A DNA stretch of 34,246 nt from a virus. The notes below the pieces were generated by a model. The model was not told the DNA's origin and ran no database searches. It saw only the letters and a program-made list of their open reading frames with translations. The position numbers and the translations under genes are program-made. Every line of letters starts with the position of its first letter. The stretch's first letter is position 1. This document shows positions 15,360 through 22,467 of the stretch, one piece after another. Where the stretch lies: the IMG/VR virus record IMGVR_UViG_3300036852_000133, positions 1 through 34,246 of that record; one strand, given 5' to 3'.

Positions 15360-16316
15360 TCAATTACCTGGGTACGACCCATCTTGGACGTTGGCAGATG
15401 AGATCAAGTAAGGATATTTGCGACGCCCCATTTGAAGATCAGGCATTCCACCATCACGTGCTTTTTCTCTGTTCACAAAGTCGATGTATTCTTGCTGGAA
15501 GGCGGCATATTCAAAGCCTTTCACTTGCCACATTCTCCACTTCACCCCGAGGATGAACATCTGATCGTTCAGGAGCGGGATATCCGTATCGGCCGTGAAC
15601 TTGTTGCCGAACGTACCGTCAACGTGCATCACCCAGCCGTCATTGACGTATTCGAAGACCAAAGCATCAGGCGTGCTTGCGGCTGTCGGCGGCGGCCATA
15701 AGCGAAACACGGTCGGGCGAACGCCGATCTGCCGCCAGCGCAGCCGTGGTCCTGTCGTGACGATGCCCGAGCGCTGCCATTGGTCAAACTGCGGAGACTG
15801 CGGGCCGATCAGCATCCAGTGGTTGGTTCGATCCCACCACGTGTGCGAGATGTAATGATCGAAGTCGGATGGGATCGTGTAGGTATCCCGCGCGAAGTTC
15901 AGTTCGGTCGCGAACGCGGTCGCCGTCGATTCCATCTCCACCCGGATGATCCCGGCGCCCGGTGTGGTATCTACGATCTCCGCCACGCGCTGCGCCGCCG
16001 GCTGTCCGTTGCCCGAGACCGAGTAAGCCCCGGCCGTGATGCCTGTTGTCGATAGGACATTCGTGATCAGGGTTGAGCCCTGTGCCACATCGCCGATCGT
16101 ATTGATCGGCGTTTCCAGATTGACGATGTGTTCGCCCTGCAGCGCCGTCCAGCCCTCGGAAGGCATGCGATAGAGTTCGTTGCCGTCGCGGTTCACGAGG
16201 GCCAGCAGTTGGATAACCTGCAAGTCCTGTGAACCGACGACGGTTGCCGGCGCGTTAAGCCCAAGCTCGTTGCATGCCGTCTGGACGATCTCCAAGAGAT
16301 TGAGTGGCGTTCCCAT
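15360..16316 (-). CDS. Head-tail connector / tail-accessory protein (318 aa)
   Basis: N-terminus is helical (LLEIVQTACNELGLNAP...DLQVIQLLALVNRDGNELYRM), followed by a beta-rich middle and WWDRTNHWMLIGPQSPQFDQWQRSG and RPTVFRLWPPP, which recur in proteins found after the coat gene in P22-like alphaproteobacterial podoviruses. It fills the place of gp4, the first factor that closes the portal. No gp4-type muramidase motif is evident. Start overlaps the exonuclease stop by one base. Assignment by synteny. Confidence 0.72.
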   Translation of the reverse strand: MGTPLNLLEIVQTACNELGLNAPATVVGSQDLQVIQLLALVNRDGNELYRMPSEGWTALQGEHIVNLETPINTIGDVAQGSTLITNVLSTTGITAGAYSVSGNGQPAAQRVAEIVDTTPGAGIIRVEMESTATAFATELNFARDTYTIPSDFDHYISHTWWDRTNHWMLIGPQSPQFDQWQRSGIVTTGPRLRWRQIGVRPTVFRLWPPPTAASTPDALVFEYVNDGWVMHVDGTFGNKFTADTDIPLLNDQMFILGVKWRMWQVKGFEYAAFQQEYIDFVNREKARDGGMPDLQMGRRKYPYLISSANVQDGSYPGN

Positions 16317-16747
16317 TATGCAACCTCCTTCTGATGCCAGACCATTAATGCATGCGCGTCAGAAAGAGCATTATGTGGAACAGTCGGGCGGACATCAGAC
16401 GGTCCGGACAAAAGTAAAAATTTGCATCCGTAATCTAGGCTGGTGCCGAAATCGTCGCCTGACAACATCGCGCAAAAATGCTGTACGTCTGCATGCCAAT
16501 CGCAAACGACCAAAGGGTCTTTAAATTTAAGTAGAAATGAATGTAGGGAAGCCCGCGCGGCTTTGAGGCCGATTGCGGGCTTCTCCAGTTTTGGTAGAAC
16601 GTTTTCTTTAACCCAAGGGTCAGGATTATCTGGGATATCGATGACCTCATACCAATATCGGTATGGGTGACCTGAAACGAGAGCCATCGATATCAACGAG
16701 CCGCCATGCCCGTTAAATTCTGTATCTAGGTATAGCGGCGTGACCAT
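16316..16747 (-). CDS. DEDDh 3'-5' exonuclease-like protein (143 aa)
   Basis: Three exonuclease motifs are visible in order: LYLDTEF (Asp8, Glu10; ExoI), VCDWHADVQHF (Asp83 or Asp87; ExoII), and HNALSDAHAL (His125, Asp130; ExoIII of the DEDDh type). Length is short for the family but all catalytic positions are present. It would trim nucleic acid 3' ends using two metal ions; RNA or DNA substrate cannot be told. Unusually it sits inside the head-tail connector cluster, 17 bases from its upstream neighbour's stop. Confidence 0.75.
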   Translation of the reverse strand: MVTPLYLDTEFNGHGGSLISMALVSGHPYRYWYEVIDIPDNPDPWVKENVLPKLEKPAIGLKAARASLHSFLLKFKDPLVVCDWHADVQHFCAMLSGDDFGTSLDYGCKFLLLSGPSDVRPTVPHNALSDAHALMVWHQKEVA

Positions 16748-16764
16748 GATCGCCCCTTATGCGG

Positions 16765-17124
16765 TCAGCTTAACGCTGCCCATAGAGTTGGACTGATCTT
16801 CCAGAACATCGCCGTCACGTTATTCGCCATCGGGAACGATGCGTTCACCCCGAGGCCATTAATATTGCCGCCAACCGGAGGAAAGATTACTGCGGCAGTT
16901 CCGGACTGGTTAGCCATAACGTAAGGGCCAGACCCAGCAGGCGCCGCCGGCAAGATGAATGCGGTGTTGCCACCCGAGGCCGTCAACACGGTGAAGTTTG
17001 TCGTGATCGGAGTCGCACCGACCTGAGCCACGCCAACGCCGGTCTTTGCCGAAGGCGAATTGCCAATGGAGCCGGCCTGCTTTGGCGGCGCACCGAGGCC
17101 GATAAGTTCTGCTGCTGAGGGCAT
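16765..17124 (-). CDS. Small virion-type hypothetical protein (119 aa)
   Basis: Start at ATG 17124 (MPSAAELIGLG), 13 bases after the upstream stop with AAGGAG upstream. Gly/Ala/Thr/Asn-rich beta sequence (TTNFTVLTASGGNTAFILPAA, GTAAVIFPPVGGNINGLGVNAS) suggests a virion surface or head-fibre protein; an upstream in-frame extension is a shadow of the neighbouring gene. No known domain. Its position after the coat gene favours head decoration or connector function. Confidence 0.65.
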   Translation of the reverse strand: MPSAAELIGLGAPPKQAGSIGNSPSAKTGVGVAQVGATPITTNFTVLTASGGNTAFILPAAPAGSGPYVMANQSGTAAVIFPPVGGNINGLGVNASFPMANNVTAMFWKISPTLWAALS

Positions 17125-17137
17125 TTTCTTCTCCTTG

Positions 17138-17734
17138 TTATGCGGCCTCGCCGCGTTTCTTGTTGGCTTCCGTGAGTGCCATTTCAAGCGCCTTGATGCG
17201 CTCCTTGTCCGCCGCGCGATCGGCTTCCATCTGATCAACCTTTGCGGTGAGCTGAGCAAAGCCCCTGCCGCTGTTGGCTGCTTTCAGAAATGCCTTTGCC
17301 TTGTCGACGAACTGACGCCCGCCAAGGCCGATATTGCCGATCTGGGTATCGTTCAATTCGGCAAGCTGCTCGACGACGAAAATCTTGTCGTACTTCAGGT
17401 TCTCTACGATCTCGGGATTGTTCGGAAACAGAATTGAAAGCGGCGTTCCGTCCGGCGTTGCCTGCCGGCCTTCCTGATAAGCCTGCCAGTGACGGGAGAA
17501 GCGGCGCCGGTCGCCGTCGTGCGCCGGGCGGTTGATCTCGTCCCGCTCTCCGGGTTGGCGGATACGGACATAGTCCACCTGAACATGGACAGGACGGTCA
17601 GCGCTTTTGCTAGCTACCTCATCTCGCACTGACCGGCTGTAGAACTCTACGAACAAACGGGCATCGCTGCCAAACTCGACAATGCCGCCGTTCCGCGCGT
17701 CGAAACGCTGCTCCATGTTTCCGAAATCGCTCAT
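17138..17734 (-). CDS. Conserved phage virion protein, coiled-coil C-terminus (198 aa)
   Basis: Start ATG 17734 (MSDFGNMEQRF), with GGAGGAATGC upstream. Central segment PVHVQVDYVRIRQPGERDEI, FSRHWQAYQEGRQ and GTPLSILFPNNPEIVENL recurs in head/neck operons of podoviruses infecting alphaproteobacteria; the C-terminus (about 155-195) is a coiled coil (KVDQMEADRAADKERIKALEMAL). Exact role unknown; probably a capsid-associated protein. Confidence 0.7.
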   Translation of the reverse strand: MSDFGNMEQRFDARNGGIVEFGSDARLFVEFYSRSVRDEVASKSADRPVHVQVDYVRIRQPGERDEINRPAHDGDRRRFSRHWQAYQEGRQATPDGTPLSILFPNNPEIVENLKYDKIFVVEQLAELNDTQIGNIGLGGRQFVDKAKAFLKAANSGRGFAQLTAKVDQMEADRAADKERIKALEMALTEANKKRGEAA

Positions 17735-17788
17735 TGCATTCCTCCAAAAAGCGGCCCGGCCAGCGGAATGCAAGCCGAGCCGTAAAGT

Positions 17789-18322
17789 TTACACGATGGC
17801 AACAACCGGTTGATTGAGTGTGCCGGGAACAGCCGCCGCTGGCGTAGTAGTAGCCGTAATCACAACGCCATTGATGATGCCAGTCGTAACCGCGTCGTCG
17901 AGAACGCCCGGCGAGGCCGTCGTATACAGAATGGCATCCGTAGCGCAGCCCGCAGCAACACTGATATTCTGACAAGCGCCAGATCGCTGTAGCCAGCCAA
18001 AGGCACCGCTCGCGATAGGAACTTGAGCGAAACCGACCTGCTCGCCCTCAGCACCCGTAGCTAGCGTGGTTGTGATCGCGGCGGCCGTTTGTGTCGCAGG
18101 GGTAATGAGACAACAATCTCCGAGGTTGATCGTTGTAGTAGCCTGAACGAACACGAACTCCGAATTGCCGTTGCCCTTGACGACGGTTCCGACCCCCATC
18201 GGGGGACCGGGGTTGTCGGGGCTGTTGGTGGGTGTGACCGGCAGCGCCTGATTGTAGGCGGTGTACGTCGCGTTGAAGTTGACGCCTTCGGTAGGCGTAA
18301 CGGGGATGAGGGTAGTAGTCAT
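17789..18322 (-). CDS. Putative capsid decoration / head fibre protein (177 aa)
   Basis: Thr/Ala/Val/Gly-rich beta protein (VNFNATYTAYNQALPVTP, INLGDCCLITPATQTAAAITT, NISVAAGCATDAILYTTASPGVLDD) with the composition of capsid decoration proteins, encoded next to the coat gene apart from one inserted gene. Start overlaps the upstream stop (ATGA). No enzymatic motif. Decoration role is inference. Confidence 0.65.
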   Translation of the reverse strand: MTTTLIPVTPTEGVNFNATYTAYNQALPVTPTNSPDNPGPPMGVGTVVKGNGNSEFVFVQATTTINLGDCCLITPATQTAAAITTTLATGAEGEQVGFAQVPIASGAFGWLQRSGACQNISVAAGCATDAILYTTASPGVLDDAVTTGIINGVVITATTTPAAAVPGTLNQPVVAIV

Positions 18323-18951
18323 TTCTTGGACTCCTTGTTCCTTGTGTATTGCGGAGCCGCGATAAGAGCTTCTTCAAGCTCCCAACCGGCGCGAAGACGG
18401 GAATGCAGCCGATCGCGCGGCATGCAATATTCCTTGGCCCACTGAGTGAGGTTCTGCGTTTTGCCGAATGCCGTGAGATTGCGATTCCGCCGCGAGTTGT
18501 TCCGCTGAACTTTCATTGTCGCCCACACACAATTTGATTTGGTGTAGGGGCCATCATTGTCCTTGCGTTCAATGGTATAGCCCGTCGGACGTTCACCCAT
18601 ATCGGTAATGAACACGTTGAAGTCTCGCCATGTCGGATCGACGGTTATCCCGCGCGCTCCATAGTTTTTATAGGCTTCGCAATCCGGGTTTTCACAACGC
18701 TGGAAGAGCTGCTTCCAAACGTTGTGAATCTGCGTTCGTGATCGCCCATGCTTGAAAATCCTTTCGGCATTCAAGCAACCGCATGACTTGACTTTGCCCT
18801 TGGCCAAATCCTGACCGTAGGCCGTGACCATCCGCCCGCAATCGCAACGGCAGAACCAACGCGCGTTGGTATCGCTCTTGCTGGCATTCGGTGCCCGCGC
18901 AGTGACGACAAGACGCTCGTACCGACTACCCAACCGATCAATAAGCCGCAT
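18319..18951 (-). CDS. HNH/AP2-type homing endonuclease-like protein with zinc ribbon (210 aa)
   Basis: Start ATG 18951 (GGGAG eight bases upstream) preferred over ATG 18957. N-terminal zinc ribbon-like Cys set (FCRCDCG ... KSCGC, Cys34/36/38 and 57/59). Then NVWKQLFQRCENPD, YKNYGARGITVDPTW, and IERKDNDGPYTKSNCVWAT...NNSRRNR, a signature of a mobile phage family related to HNH nucleases. The C-terminus is a helical DNA-binding segment (NLTQWAKEYCMPRDRLHSRL). It interrupts the order coat gene then decoration gene, as a homing element would. Cleavage activity is inferred. Confidence 0.7.
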   Translation of the reverse strand: MRLIDRLGSRYERLVVTARAPNASKSDTNARWFCRCDCGRMVTAYGQDLAKGKVKSCGCLNAERIFKHGRSRTQIHNVWKQLFQRCENPDCEAYKNYGARGITVDPTWRDFNVFITDMGERPTGYTIERKDNDGPYTKSNCVWATMKVQRNNSRRNRNLTAFGKTQNLTQWAKEYCMPRDRLHSRLRAGWELEEALIAAPQYTRNKESKK

Positions 18952-19024
18952 AGCCATTTCTCCCTTGACTGATAGGGAAATGGCTAGCATATTCTTGTTC
19001 AATTGGCTAGTTTGCATTTGCATC

Positions 19025-20050
19025 TTACGTCGTCATTACCCCTTGTAGGAAGCTGTTTGAGGTCGTCATGTTCCCAGCTACCCCGATCAGCTTAACCATT
19101 GCGTCCTGGTTGACCGAGAACCGATCCGGGTCCAGCGGCACCATGTTGCGATCCTTGTGAGGCCGCCAGAAGATGTAGTCGGTGTTCAGCGCGTAGAAGT
19201 TGACCGCCGAAGGAATGCCGCCAACGGCGCCGGTGCCGCCGGGACCCCAGTTGCTTCCGTCCGTGGTCGTGCCTTGGAAACCGCCATCCAGCACAACATC
19301 CGAATCCATGAACTTGAGGTTCATGAAACCGGCCTTGGCCAGATCGTTGTCGGTCGAGGTAATGCGCTGGATCGCGTGCAGCGATTCATTGTAGGCGCGC
19401 CATGCCACGTCAGAGGCCAGCCAGAGGTCCGGCCGGTCCTGCTGCCGCACCAGCTTGGTATAGAGCTGGAGCATGTAGCTGTAGGCGTTCGCCGCGGAGA
19501 TCGCCGCTCCACCGGTAGCGGTAGCCGCGAACACCTGGTTCTGCCAGAACGACCATGTTGCCCGGTCAATGCCGCCGACGATGCCGGTAGTTGGCGTCGA
19601 GGAAACGAGGAACTGGAGGCCGCCGATCTGCGCCGTCTGGCTTCCATCGGAATAGAAGTCATACGACAGGCCGTTCATGAACGTCTTCTCGGCGTTCTTG
19701 ATGCGGCTTTCCAAGAGGTCGATCACGCGTTCCCGGCCCGAGTTCTGGAGCATTTCCAGACCGGAGATCGAGACCGCGACCGCCGCCTGACGGATCGGGT
19801 ATTCCGCAGCGGTGAAGACATCGCTGGGCTGGATGTTGAGGACTTCGTAACCCGAATAACGCTTGTAGGTCGAATTGTTGGCGTATTCGAGCTCCTGAAC
19901 GATGGTGCGGCCACCGTCGAACGGCTTCACGTTGCCGCGGCTGTTGAGCCGAGTCATGACGCCGTTGTTGCGCAGCATGTTGTCTGCGAGCTTCTTGCTG
20001 CGGTTTCGCAGCGTCGTGGTAACGATCTCACTAAGGCCCGGAGAGGGCAT
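19025..20050 (-). CDS. Major capsid (coat) protein (341 aa)
   Basis: Directly follows the scaffold gene, as coat genes do in P22-like phages. The sequence has HK97-fold character: RIKNAEKTFMNGLSYDFYSDG, LVRQQDRPDLWLASDVAWRAYNESLHAIQRITS, and FMDSDVVLDGGFQG, ending in a beta-rich YIFWRPHKDRNMVPLDPDRFSVNQDA. No protease gene and no long N-terminal delta domain, so maturation by a separate scaffold is expected. The identification is by gene order plus composition; no residue-level marker is diagnostic. Confidence 0.85.
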   Translation of the reverse strand: MPSPGLSEIVTTTLRNRSKKLADNMLRNNGVMTRLNSRGNVKPFDGGRTIVQELEYANNSTYKRYSGYEVLNIQPSDVFTAAEYPIRQAAVAVSISGLEMLQNSGRERVIDLLESRIKNAEKTFMNGLSYDFYSDGSQTAQIGGLQFLVSSTPTTGIVGGIDRATWSFWQNQVFAATATGGAAISAANAYSYMLQLYTKLVRQQDRPDLWLASDVAWRAYNESLHAIQRITSTDNDLAKAGFMNLKFMDSDVVLDGGFQGTTTDGSNWGPGGTGAVGGIPSAVNFYALNTDYIFWRPHKDRNMVPLDPDRFSVNQDAMVKLIGVAGNMTTSNSFLQGVMTT

Positions 20051-20069
20051 GGCTTTGCTCCTTTGAGCG

Positions 20070-21218
20070 TCAGCCGGTCATCGCCCTCATGATTTCGTCG
20101 CGCAGTGAGGCCGCCGGCTCTTGTCCCGCAGAACCCTGCAGAGAGCCGGTTACAGACACGGCCGCGCCTCGCGCCTTGGTGGCGCGCTGGGCAGCCTCGG
20201 TTCGTCGCTTCTCTTCCGCTGCCGTCTCGCGCGCCGTCAGGATGGTCTGGCGGGTCGCGGGGTTGGCGAATACGGCCCGATCATAGGCTTCCTGCAGAAC
20301 CTGCTGGGGAGTCCATGTCGGGTTGCGCTCTTTCAGCGGAGGGATCAGATCCATGATATCCTGTTCAACCGAACCGAAATGCTCATGGCCTTGGGAAGCG
20401 GCGAAGTCGACGACCATTTGAGTGGTCATCTCCTGCTGGCGCTGTTCTTCCTGCTGCCACCGCTGCTGAATTGGAGCAACAATGGGGGCAACGGACCGTT
20501 GGACGGCCTGTCGAACAATCGCCTCTATGTCTGGGGCTTGTGCGCTCGGAACATCGTCGGGCTGACCGGCAAGTGTTGCGAGGTTGACGCCGTGAGACTG
20601 TGCCAGCCACTTGATCGCGGCGGTCGGGTCCCGCTCGAGAAAGGACTGAGCGTTGAGCAAGGCTTGAAGCCCCTGCTCGGTGTTCATCCCATTTCGACGG
20701 GCCGCTTCCGCGACAGGTGTCAGCACGGCTTCATAGCGCCGCTTTTCATCGGACCACTGACGGCTTCCCGCTGCTGCCCCTTGTTCTCTCAAAAGCGCTG
20801 CCGCTTGCACGGAACGCACAGCCGCTTGCGCGGCAGGAGAAAGGGCGGGAAGCTCTTTTGCAAGAGCCGCCCATGCGGCCTTTCCTTCAGGCGTCCAGCC
20901 AGTGGGAGGGGCGTTAGGGTCGCTTGCGCTAGCCTGTTCGCTTGCCTTCACTGCGTCCGTGGACGCTAGTTCTGTTGCCGCTGCTACCTTTTCGGGAGCG
21001 GCTTGGGTTTCGGCTTTCGGGATGAACTTACCATCGGGACCGCGAGCTCGGCCATCGGCTTCTGCCGGAGCAGCTTCAGACGCTTCCGTAGCCGGCGCAT
21101 CTCCTGCGGCTTCAATGTGAGTATCCTGTGCGGATTCCTCATCGCTGCCCCCAAACGCAGCTTCGAGCTCGCTGCGCAGCGAGTCATCAGGAGGTGTCAG
21201 TTCGCCTTCAATCGGCAT
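20070..21218 (-). CDS. Scaffolding protein (382 aa)
   Basis: Acidic, Ala/Glu/Gln-rich and predicted largely helical or disordered: acidic N-terminus (LEAAFGGSDEESAQDTHIEAAGD), Pro/Ala linker, GWTPEGKAAWAALAKELPALSPAAQAAV, long coiled coil (APIQQRWQQEEQRQQEM) and a C-terminal basic helical end (AAEEKRRTEAAQRATKARG) like the coat-binding tail of scaffolds. Located immediately upstream of the coat gene, 19 bases from its start. It would guide procapsid assembly and then leave. Confidence 0.8.
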   Translation of the reverse strand: MPIEGELTPPDDSLRSELEAAFGGSDEESAQDTHIEAAGDAPATEASEAAPAEADGRARGPDGKFIPKAETQAAPEKVAAATELASTDAVKASEQASASDPNAPPTGWTPEGKAAWAALAKELPALSPAAQAAVRSVQAAALLREQGAAAGSRQWSDEKRRYEAVLTPVAEAARRNGMNTEQGLQALLNAQSFLERDPTAAIKWLAQSHGVNLATLAGQPDDVPSAQAPDIEAIVRQAVQRSVAPIVAPIQQRWQQEEQRQQEMTTQMVVDFAASQGHEHFGSVEQDIMDLIPPLKERNPTWTPQQVLQEAYDRAVFANPATRQTILTARETAAEEKRRTEAAQRATKARGAAVSVTGSLQGSAGQEPAASLRDEIMRAMTG

Positions 21219-21543
21219 GCGGTTTCCCTAATAGGGCCTCAGGCGCGACATCCTTGAGCTTCTGCAATGGTCTGATCTGGACCTGAACGTCATGCAGCAT
21301 GCCGCTAACCGCAACGGCGGCCTTGAGGCGAATTGAGTTGGCCTGCTTGAGTTCGGGCGGGGTCAGCGTAAAACTGGCCACAACTTCACACGCCTGCGGG
21401 CCCATCTGCTTCGGGGCCTTGATCTGCACACCCATCGAGCCTTGGGTGTTGTCCCAGACCGCAAGCGGCGCGATGACCTCAGCGCCAGTAAGCCGCCTTG
21501 CCTCTTCCAGACAGATGCGCTTGACGGTTTCGACGATGCTCAT
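21208..21543 (-). CDS. Hypothetical head-operon protein (111 aa)
   Basis: Starts with a helix (IVETVKRICLEEARRLTG), then two beta-rich segments (VIAPLAVWDNTQGSMGVQI; CEVVASFTLTPPELKQANSIRL) and AVAVSGMLHDVQVQIRPLQ. It overlaps the previous gene's stop (ATGA) and the scaffold start by 11 bases, so it is translated within the head operon. Family not recognised. Confidence 0.65.
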   Translation of the reverse strand: MSIVETVKRICLEEARRLTGAEVIAPLAVWDNTQGSMGVQIKAPKQMGPQACEVVASFTLTPPELKQANSIRLKAAVAVSGMLHDVQVQIRPLQKLKDVAPEALLGKPHAD

Positions 21544-22016
21544 AGGTCAGCCTCGCGCTTGGCGTAGGCGTACTGGATTTCTTCGATCCGCTTCTGGAGC
21601 ACATTCCAATCAGCGAGGATCTTCTGATTTTCCTCCGAGAGCATTTCTGCTGGAATCTGAGCAGCAAATTGAGTAGCGCGGTTGACTTCGAACTGCATCA
21701 GGCGCCGCTTATTGGAGGGCCAAATCTTCTCAATCTCGGCCTGCTCCTGCGCTCGCAGTTCATTGATGGCGCGGGCTTTCAGTTCTTCAGGGCTCGGATC
21801 ATCGTTGACGATCTCGTAATCGATCGTGAATTCGTCCGGCGTATCCGGGCCAGTCGGAGTGCGCTTGATGAATTGATCCAGAAACGGGTCAGACGGCGAC
21901 GACGTGCCGACCTCTTCGCTCATCATGTGGTCGATCTTGGCCTGACGCAGCTTTTCCAGCGCGTCGCGAAACGCAGCCTCGTCCTTGACCTGGGATTTCA
22001 GAATTTTCACTGTCAC
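21540..22016 (-). CDS. Hypothetical acidic helical protein (158 aa)
   Basis: Predicted helical throughout: KDEAAFRDALEKLRQAKIDHMM, SPEELKARAINELRAQEQAEIEKIWPSNKRRLMQFEVN, AEMLSEENQKILADWNVLQKRIEEIQYAYAKRE. Overlaps both neighbours by four bases (ATGA). The gene lies between portal and scaffold, where head-completion accessory proteins are found. No known domain identified. Confidence 0.65.
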   Translation of the reverse strand: MTVKILKSQVKDEAAFRDALEKLRQAKIDHMMSEEVGTSSPSDPFLDQFIKRTPTGPDTPDEFTIDYEIVNDDPSPEELKARAINELRAQEQAEIEKIWPSNKRRLMQFEVNRATQFAAQIPAEMLSEENQKILADWNVLQKRIEEIQYAYAKREADL

Positions 22017-22309
22017 AACCCAAGTTGCTCCATTGCGATGGATATGTCTCTGCGTCGCGTTTCGCTGTCAAGGCCAGTAGCCGCGCGACGGTCGACCAGC
22101 TTTTCGTTGCCGACCTCGACGCAGCCCTTGGCTTTCGTGACCTTCCGAAACTCGCTCTTGCTGTCCATCAGCTTGCCGGTGCAAGGATGGATCAGCGCGT
22201 CCATGGTGTCGGAGATGACGCCTCTGACACGGCCGGAATGCTTCGGTGGCGCGAGGTGCTTTTGCACCAGCTTGCCGTTGCGATAGACCCAGGTTCCGGT
22301 CTTGGCCAT
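22013..22309 (-). CDS. Hypothetical protein (98 aa), head operon
   Basis: Start ATG 22309 rather than GTG 22312. The N-terminal TGTWVYRNGKLVQKHLAPP and later VISDTMDALIHPCTGKLMDSKSEFRKVTKAKGCVEVGNEKL read like a short DUF family common in podovirus head operons (a peptide with a zinc-finger-like Cys pair at CTG and GC, but too few ligands for a clear finger). Basic overall. Start follows the previous stop with two bases' separation. Confidence 0.65.
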   Translation of the reverse strand: MAKTGTWVYRNGKLVQKHLAPPKHSGRVRGVISDTMDALIHPCTGKLMDSKSEFRKVTKAKGCVEVGNEKLVDRRAATGLDSETRRRDISIAMEQLGL

Positions 22310-22311
22310 CA

Positions 22312-22467
22312 CTAATCCCTTGCCGATTGCTCGACCAATTTCCAGATTCTAGCCGCCCTCTCACTGGCGCTCTCCTCGGTCCGTACTGGCTCGCTTACTT
22401 CTAGTTCACGAACAGCGGCCTTCGCTTCAAGATACCGTTCGTCGGCAGGCGTGTAATACATAGTCAT
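22312..22467 (-). CDS. Small helical protein (51 aa) after portal
   Basis: ATG 22467 overlaps the portal stop in ATGA; an in-frame second ATG follows two codons later. Charged helical peptide (DERYLEAKAAVRELEVSEPVR, SERAARIWKLVEQSARD). The tight coupling and clean composition argue that it is real. Function unknown. Confidence 0.6.
   Translation of the reverse strand: MTMYYTPADERYLEAKAAVRELEVSEPVRTEESASERAARIWKLVEQSARD

Noticed and set aside
18528-18553. Third look-alike of the late-promoter motif (TTTGATTTGGTGTAGGGG)
   Set aside because: It has an inserted base, lies inside the homing-endonuclease-like gene in its conserved GPYTKSN region, and has no start codon at the expected distance.
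19157-20092. Long rightward frame over the coat gene
   Set aside because: Arg/Val/His-rich antisense shadow with no recognisable domain.
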